Below are positions 14,705 through 18,117 of a DNA stretch of 18,117 nt, in pieces. The translations under genes and the position numbers were made by a program. Source of the stretch: an uncultured Rickettsiales bacterium (GTDB taxonomy: Bacteria; Pseudomonadota; Alphaproteobacteria; Rickettsiales; Deianiraeaceae). The first letter of the stretch is position 1, and the number at the start of each line of letters is the position of its first letter. The stretch covers positions 1 to 18,117 of the forward strand of contig CAMNMI010000010.1 in NCBI GenBank assembly GCA_946544555.1. The letters run 5' to 3'. The notes below the pieces were generated by a model. It was not told the origin of the DNA and did not search any database. It was given only the letters and a program-made list of their open reading frames with translations.

Positions 14705-15319
14705 TTAGAAAATCAACTTATAGATTAAAGATATGGCAAATAATGCAATTAATATTGCTGATATTTTGCTGACTTTTACTAAGATTTTTTTACTTATTTT
14801 CTTTCCTAACTTTGAGAAAACAAATACCATAACTGCGTTTTCAACTAACGAAGCAAAACATCCTCCTAATATAGCGGATATGATATTACAAGTAGTGCCC
14901 GTGTTGATTGTCTGTGTAAAAATAATTCCATAACTTACAATGCAGATTGGTGATGTCATTTTGAGGCAGAATAGTGAAATTGCCAAACGCAATCCTTCGC
15001 TTTTATTTATTTTTTTTGTCTCAATGTATTTTACATTTGCAAAAAAGAACCTATAAGCAATGTAAAATAGGAACAAAACTGCAAATATTGACAACACAAC
15101 CGACAAGCTTTTTGGTAAAAATTCCAGCACTTCTTTTGCGCAAATTGCTCCGAATATCATGTAAATACAATCACCAAGGAAACATCCAAAAACGGCAGTA
15201 ATACTCACCTTTCTTGTTCTTGTCATTGCGATATTTGCAATAGTAAGAAAGCCTGGCCCAACAGATGCAAGTACCAAAAATACAAGATAAAATGTTTTTA
15301 AAAAAATTCCAAAGTCCAT
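14705..15319 (-). CDS. LysE/RhtB-family amino-acid exporter
   Basis: LysE/RhtB proteins export amino acids and related small molecules across the inner membrane. The 204-residue product is almost all hydrophobic and has about six membrane segments. The family signature SVGPGFLTIANIA (about 19-31) is followed by a basic segment and GCFLGDCIYMIFGAI, as expected. A cytoplasmic Lys-rich loop (about 95-107) divides the protein. The C-terminal segments include LKMTSPICIVSYGIIF, corresponding to the NPK/NPKA region of relatives. It starts 33 bases after atpA on the same strand and could be read with it. Substrate is unknown. Confidence 0.85.
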   Translation of the reverse strand: MDFGIFLKTFYLVFLVLASVGPGFLTIANIAMTRTRKVSITAVFGCFLGDCIYMIFGAICAKEVLEFLPKSLSVVLSIFAVLFLFYIAYRFFFANVKYIETKKINKSEGLRLAISLFCLKMTSPICIVSYGIIFTQTINTGTTCNIISAILGGCFASLVENAVMVFVFSKLGKKISKKILVKVSKISAILIALFAISLIYKLIF

Positions 15320-15352
15320 ACATTTTAAATTAACACATGTTTTTTTGTTTTG

Positions 15353-16891
15353 TTATTTTGTTAAAAAATTTGTGATAAACTCCTTCGTGATTTTTACAAT
15401 TTTCTCCTCAATGGTCTCGTTGAGCTCTCTGTTTTTGGTGATTGTCTCCAACAAATCCTTGTGTGAATTGCGGAGATTTTCTATGAACTGCACCTCAAAA
15501 TCCTTGACTTTTTCTACTGGAATTTCTTTCAAATATCCCTTGGTTGTGATGTAGAAAATGCATGTTTCTTCGGCCATTGAATATGGTTTGAATTGGCCTT
15601 GTGTTAGGATAATAGACACCTTACGGCCTTTGTCAAGTGTTGACAGTGTGGCTTCATCAAGGTCGGAACCGAACTTTGCAAATGCTTCCAACTCACGATA
15701 TTGTGCCAACTCTGATTTCATTCCAGCAGATGCCTTTTTTACTGCCTTTGTTTGCGCTGCGGAACCCACACGGCTAACTGACAAACCAACATTAATTGCA
15801 GGGCGGAAACCACTGTGGAAGAGCTCACTCTCCAAGAAAATCTGTCCGTCTGTAATAGAAATCACATTTGTTGGAATGTATGCAGAGATATCACCTGCCT
15901 GTGTCTCAATAATTGGCAGAGCTGTCAACGAACCAGCGCCCTTTTCATCGGACATCTTTGCGGCTCTTTCAAGCAAACGTGAGTGAAGGTAGAACACATC
16001 ACCAGGATAGGCCTCACGTGCTGGTGGACGGCGCAACAGCAGCGACATCTGGCGGTATGCCACGGCGTGTTTTGATAGGTCATCATATATTATCAGAGCA
16101 TGCATGCCGTTGTCGCGGAAATACTCACCCATGGCGCAACCTGCATATGGTGCAAGATACTGTAATGGCGCTGGGTCGGAGGCCGATGCTACGACAATTA
16201 TACTTGATGACATGGCGCCGCGGTCCTCTAAATCCTTGACAAGTCCTGCAATGTTTGACTGCTTCTGCCCGATTGCGACATATATTGAATACATCTTGTC
16301 CTTCTCTGGACAGTGCTCGTTTGCCTTGGCCTGATTGATAATTGTGTCAACTGCGATAGCTGTTTTACCCATCTGTCTGTCACCGATGATAAGTTCTCTC
16401 TGTCCGCGCCCGATTGGTATAAGTGCATCAATAGCTTTGATACCAGTTTGCAGTGGCTCGTGAACTGACTTTCTGTCAAGAATTCCTGGCGCCATGCGCT
16501 CAATCATGTTGAAGTTTTTAGCATTAATTGGCCCCTTGCCGTCAATAGGATTTCCCAGTGCGTCAACCACGCGGCCAAGCAACTCCTTGCCGACTGGAAC
16601 ACTCACGCTTTTGTTTGTGCGGCTCACTTTCATGCCTTCCTCAACCTTGTCATCACTGGCGAAAAGCACTACATCAACACTGTCGGTATTCAAATTCAGA
16701 GCCATTCCTTCGGCGCCGCTTTCAAACTTCACAAGCTCACCAACACAGACATTGTCCAGGCCATATATTTTTGCGACACCATCATAAATAGATACGACAA
16801 CACCGTATTCCTCCACTTTTGGCTGGAAATCAAAATTCTTTATGTTTGACTTAATTACCTCAACAAAATCCAGGACTGATTTACTTGTCAT
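15353..16891 (-). CDS. atpA: ATP synthase F1 subunit alpha
   Basis: AtpA is the non-catalytic nucleotide-binding subunit of F1, alternating with beta in the hexamer. The 512-residue product has all three domains. The N-terminal barrel begins EYGVVVSIYDGVAKIYGL. The nucleotide-binding domain carries the P-loop GDRQMGKTA (about 170-178; the usual residue after Gln is Thr or Val). The segments ALPIIETQAGDISAYIPTN and GLSVSRVGSAAQ (with the arginine finger) follow, and the C-terminal helical domain is complete. In Rickettsia atpA lies in atpH-A-G-D-C; here a pilin-like gene is upstream and a LysE-type gene downstream, so it stands alone. A TTGACA box (16926-16921) lies about 30 bases upstream. 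Confidence 0.97.
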   Translation of the reverse strand: MTSKSVLDFVEVIKSNIKNFDFQPKVEEYGVVVSIYDGVAKIYGLDNVCVGELVKFESGAEGMALNLNTDSVDVVLFASDDKVEEGMKVSRTNKSVSVPVGKELLGRVVDALGNPIDGKGPINAKNFNMIERMAPGILDRKSVHEPLQTGIKAIDALIPIGRGQRELIIGDRQMGKTAIAVDTIINQAKANEHCPEKDKMYSIYVAIGQKQSNIAGLVKDLEDRGAMSSSIIVVASASDPAPLQYLAPYAGCAMGEYFRDNGMHALIIYDDLSKHAVAYRQMSLLLRRPPAREAYPGDVFYLHSRLLERAAKMSDEKGAGSLTALPIIETQAGDISAYIPTNVISITDGQIFLESELFHSGFRPAINVGLSVSRVGSAAQTKAVKKASAGMKSELAQYRELEAFAKFGSDLDEATLSTLDKGRKVSIILTQGQFKPYSMAEETCIFYITTKGYLKEIPVEKVKDFEVQFIENLRNSHKDLLETITKNRELNETIEEKIVKITKEFITNFLTK

Positions 16892-16920
16892 ATTTGCGCT
16901 TGTAAAAACGGGTTTTTAAA

Positions 16921-16926
16921 TGTCAA
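16921..16926 (-). promoter_or_regulatory. -35 box of a possible atpA promoter
   Basis: A perfect TTGACA lies on the minus strand between the upstream terminator and the atpA ATG. The expected -10 position (ACAAGC after 17 bases) does not match the consensus, so only the -35 box is claimed. Confidence 0.4.
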
Positions 16927-16961
16927 TTTTTTTGTCTTGGTAGGTTATGCCAGTGTGGGGC

Positions 16962-16995
16962 AAAAAATCGCCCGTTACATTTCTGCAACGAGCGA
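16962..16995 (-). terminator. Rho-independent terminator after the pilin-like gene
   Basis: Read on the minus strand, a 12-base-pair stem (TCGCTCGTTGCA with TGTAACGGGCGA, two G-U pairs) is closed by a GAAA tetraloop and followed directly by six T. It lies 58 bases after the pilin-like stop and upstream of the atpA -35 box. It therefore separates the two transcription units. Confidence 0.92.
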
Positions 16996-17053
16996 CCTGT
17001 TTAATAAGCTATTTTTAGAAACTTTAATTCTAAAAAAAAATTATATCATCATT

Positions 17054-18117
17054 TCATTTCACATCTTCCATTACTTTGATGATATTGCAGCCGTATTTCT
17101 GATTTGTATCAGAAACATATATTGCCTTATCAAGATGTTCAATGGTGTTATCATAACAAATTTTTGCTTTCTGCTCTTCTGTCGCGGTTGCATCTAATTC
17201 AAAAGTGCTTTTGCTTGCGAGCAATTTTCCAGTTCCAGGGCGACCATCGTCAATTTTTGCATCTAATTCAGACATTAATTTGGCATTTAATGCACCATAC
17301 TTTAAATCAGTATATTCATTTATATGATTTCTTGGATTTTCTCTCATTAATAGATATTGAAAAACAATAATATTGTGCCCAACGGTTTGTTTTGCATAAT
17401 ATTCTTGACCTGGTAAAATTGTATCAGTGTTCAAATATCCCATAAAACCAATTTGGATATTTTTATCAAAAGAGACATTGGCATAATGCCCGGCGTTTAC
17501 CTTATAAGATCCTCCTTTCTTGTCAACATTTGATAATAAATTAACTGAAAATTTTCTTGAATAAGTGCATATACCAGCTGCCCGCGAACAGTTCACTCTG
17601 TTTGAATAAGAGAAAAATGGAAAAACATCTTGTGAAATATAACCACTTTTTTTAAGTTGTATTGCACTCCACCATAGCCCCAATCCATATGTATTGATAA
17701 CTTTTCTTGCTGTGCCAGTTGCTAAAGTTGTATGATTGCACCATTGCTCATTTGTTAGGTTTGCATTACCTTTTGCTCTTCCATTACATACAGCTGGATC
17801 GGTGCATGCTTCACCACTAAACTCCGCATGTTTTATACACGTTTTGTAATCCAAATTCCCCGGCACCACCCTATATGTATCATAAAACTGATGAAACGCT
17901 TTCTCATAGTAATCAAACTCAAATATAATTCTTTGGATTTTAGCACGGTCAACAATTTGACGACCAACCAATAAAGATCCTACTAATAGTGATAATATAA
18001 GAAGAACAATAGATAACTCTATTAAAGTAAAAGATTTTTTAAGAGATAAAGAACTTAAACTACTCTCTCTCTCTCTCTCTCTCTCTCGAAGAGAACATCT
18101 TAAGTGATGAAATTTTC
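17054..18117 (-). CDS. Prepilin-type (type IV pilin-like) protein, 5' end not resolved, possibly phase-variable
   Basis: Read on the minus strand from the window edge, the frame is open throughout. It carries a prepilin motif at 18043-17972: LKKSFTLIELSIVLLILSLL. Residues KKS precede the cleavage site (Ser replaces the usual Gly), Phe+1 and Glu+5 follow, then the hydrophobic helix. The mature part is typical of alphaproteobacterial pilins: LVGRQIVDRAKIQRIIFEFDYYEKAFHQF, then YRVVPGNL, and a large globular C-terminal domain with about nine cysteines. No ATG, GTG or TTG lies in frame between the edge and a TTG in the middle of the helix (17971), so the true start is outside the window or depends on the dinucleotide tract at 18063-18087. 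The tract encodes Arg-Glu repeats in this frame. The gene ends before a strong terminator. Role: pilus or pseudopilus subunit, inferred from the motif. Confidence 0.85.
   Translation of the reverse strand, partial: KFHHLRCSLRERERERESSLSSLSLKKSFTLIELSIVLLILSLLVGSLLVGRQIVDRAKIQRIIFEFDYYEKAFHQFYDTYRVVPGNLDYKTCIKHAEFSGEACTDPAVCNGRAKGNANLTNEQWCNHTTLATGTARKVINTYGLGLWWSAIQLKKSGYISQDVFPFFSYSNRVNCSRAAGICTYSRKFSVNLLSNVDKKGGSYKVNAGHYANVSFDKNIQIGFMGYLNTDTILPGQEYYAKQTVGHNIIVFQYLLMRENPRNHINEYTDLKYGALNAKLMSELDAKIDDGRPGTGKLLASKSTFELDATATEEQKAKICYDNTIEHLDKAIYVSDTNQKYGCNIIKVMEDVK
18063..18087. repeat. CT/AG dinucleotide microsatellite at the 5' end of the pilin-like gene
   Basis: Twenty-five uninterrupted bases of alternating C and T (twelve and a half units), the only long dinucleotide tract in the window. 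It lies between an ATG (18098-18096, minus strand) and the prepilin motif. Read from that ATG the frame meets TAG at 18062-18060, right after the tract. Adding one unit or removing two would put the ATG in frame with the pilin. Confidence 0.95.

Noticed and set aside
15558..15986. Plus-strand ORFs antisense to atpA
   Set aside because: Strongly conserved atpA on the other strand explains the open frames; the translations look random.
17012..17036. Inverted repeat TTTTTAGAA with TTCTAAAAA between the pilin-like gene and atpA
   Set aside because: The stem is almost all A-T and is not followed by T on the minus strand; the much better terminator at 16962-16995 explains termination.
17969..17971. 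TTG as the start codon of the pilin-like gene
   Set aside because: It lies in the middle of the hydrophobic prepilin helix; the diagnostic motif is upstream in the same frame.

Overview
The window is AT-rich, tightly packed DNA from a Gram-negative bacterium. The gene set points to an alphaproteobacterium of the Rickettsiales or a close relative. It has a VirB8-like type IV secretion protein, a protein whose N-terminus looks like the Rickettsiales family DUF2610, LpxI (the lipid A enzyme common in alphaproteobacteria), a Pal lipoprotein, and an AT-biased genome with short intergenic gaps. LpxI means lipid A is made, unlike in Anaplasma or Wolbachia. A prepilin-type protein suggests a lineage that keeps type IV pilus-like machinery; Deianiraea-like or Midichloria-like bacteria are possible, but this placement is inference.

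Layout. 1-985: a VirB8-like gene bounded by two inverted copies of a GC-rich repeat. 986-2104 (minus): a protein with a CE-clan (YopJ/Ulp1-type) His-Asp-Gln-Cys catalytic arrangement, a candidate secreted effector. 2217-2687: rpiB. 2691-4017 (minus): pal followed by a DUF2610-like protein with a long acidic Ser/Asp tail. 4151-4996: lpxI. 4979-6646 (minus): hemW and an unrecognised gene. 6813-10570 (plus): a four-gene operon of exported proteins (two LPP20-like, one LpoB-like, one large COG3014-like lipoprotein). 10551-11751 (minus): rbfA-rsmA. 12026-13027: an unrecognised protein with a central hydrophobic hairpin, with a clear promoter and a G-rich tract upstream. 13031-13264 (minus): a small DUF2061-like membrane protein. 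13433-16891 (minus): atpA, a LysE/RhtB exporter and an iron-type alcohol dehydrogenase. 17054-18117 (minus): a pilin-like gene that runs off the window, with a strong terminator after it.

The most interesting point is the 5' part of the pilin-like gene. The prepilin motif lies upstream of the first usable start codon seen inside the ORF. It is preceded by an uninterrupted 25-base CT/AG dinucleotide tract that is in frame with it. An ATG just upstream of the tract is out of frame at the present repeat number and would come into frame if one unit were gained or two lost. This is the layout of a phase-variable surface gene. Other notable points are the CE-clan effector candidate beside virB8, the GC-rich inverted repeats, the four-gene envelope operon with an LpoB-like member outside the gammaproteobacteria, and an atpA separated from the other ATP synthase genes. 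Many genes have a near-perfect TTGACA/T box 20-50 bases before the start, which helps correct several start codons.
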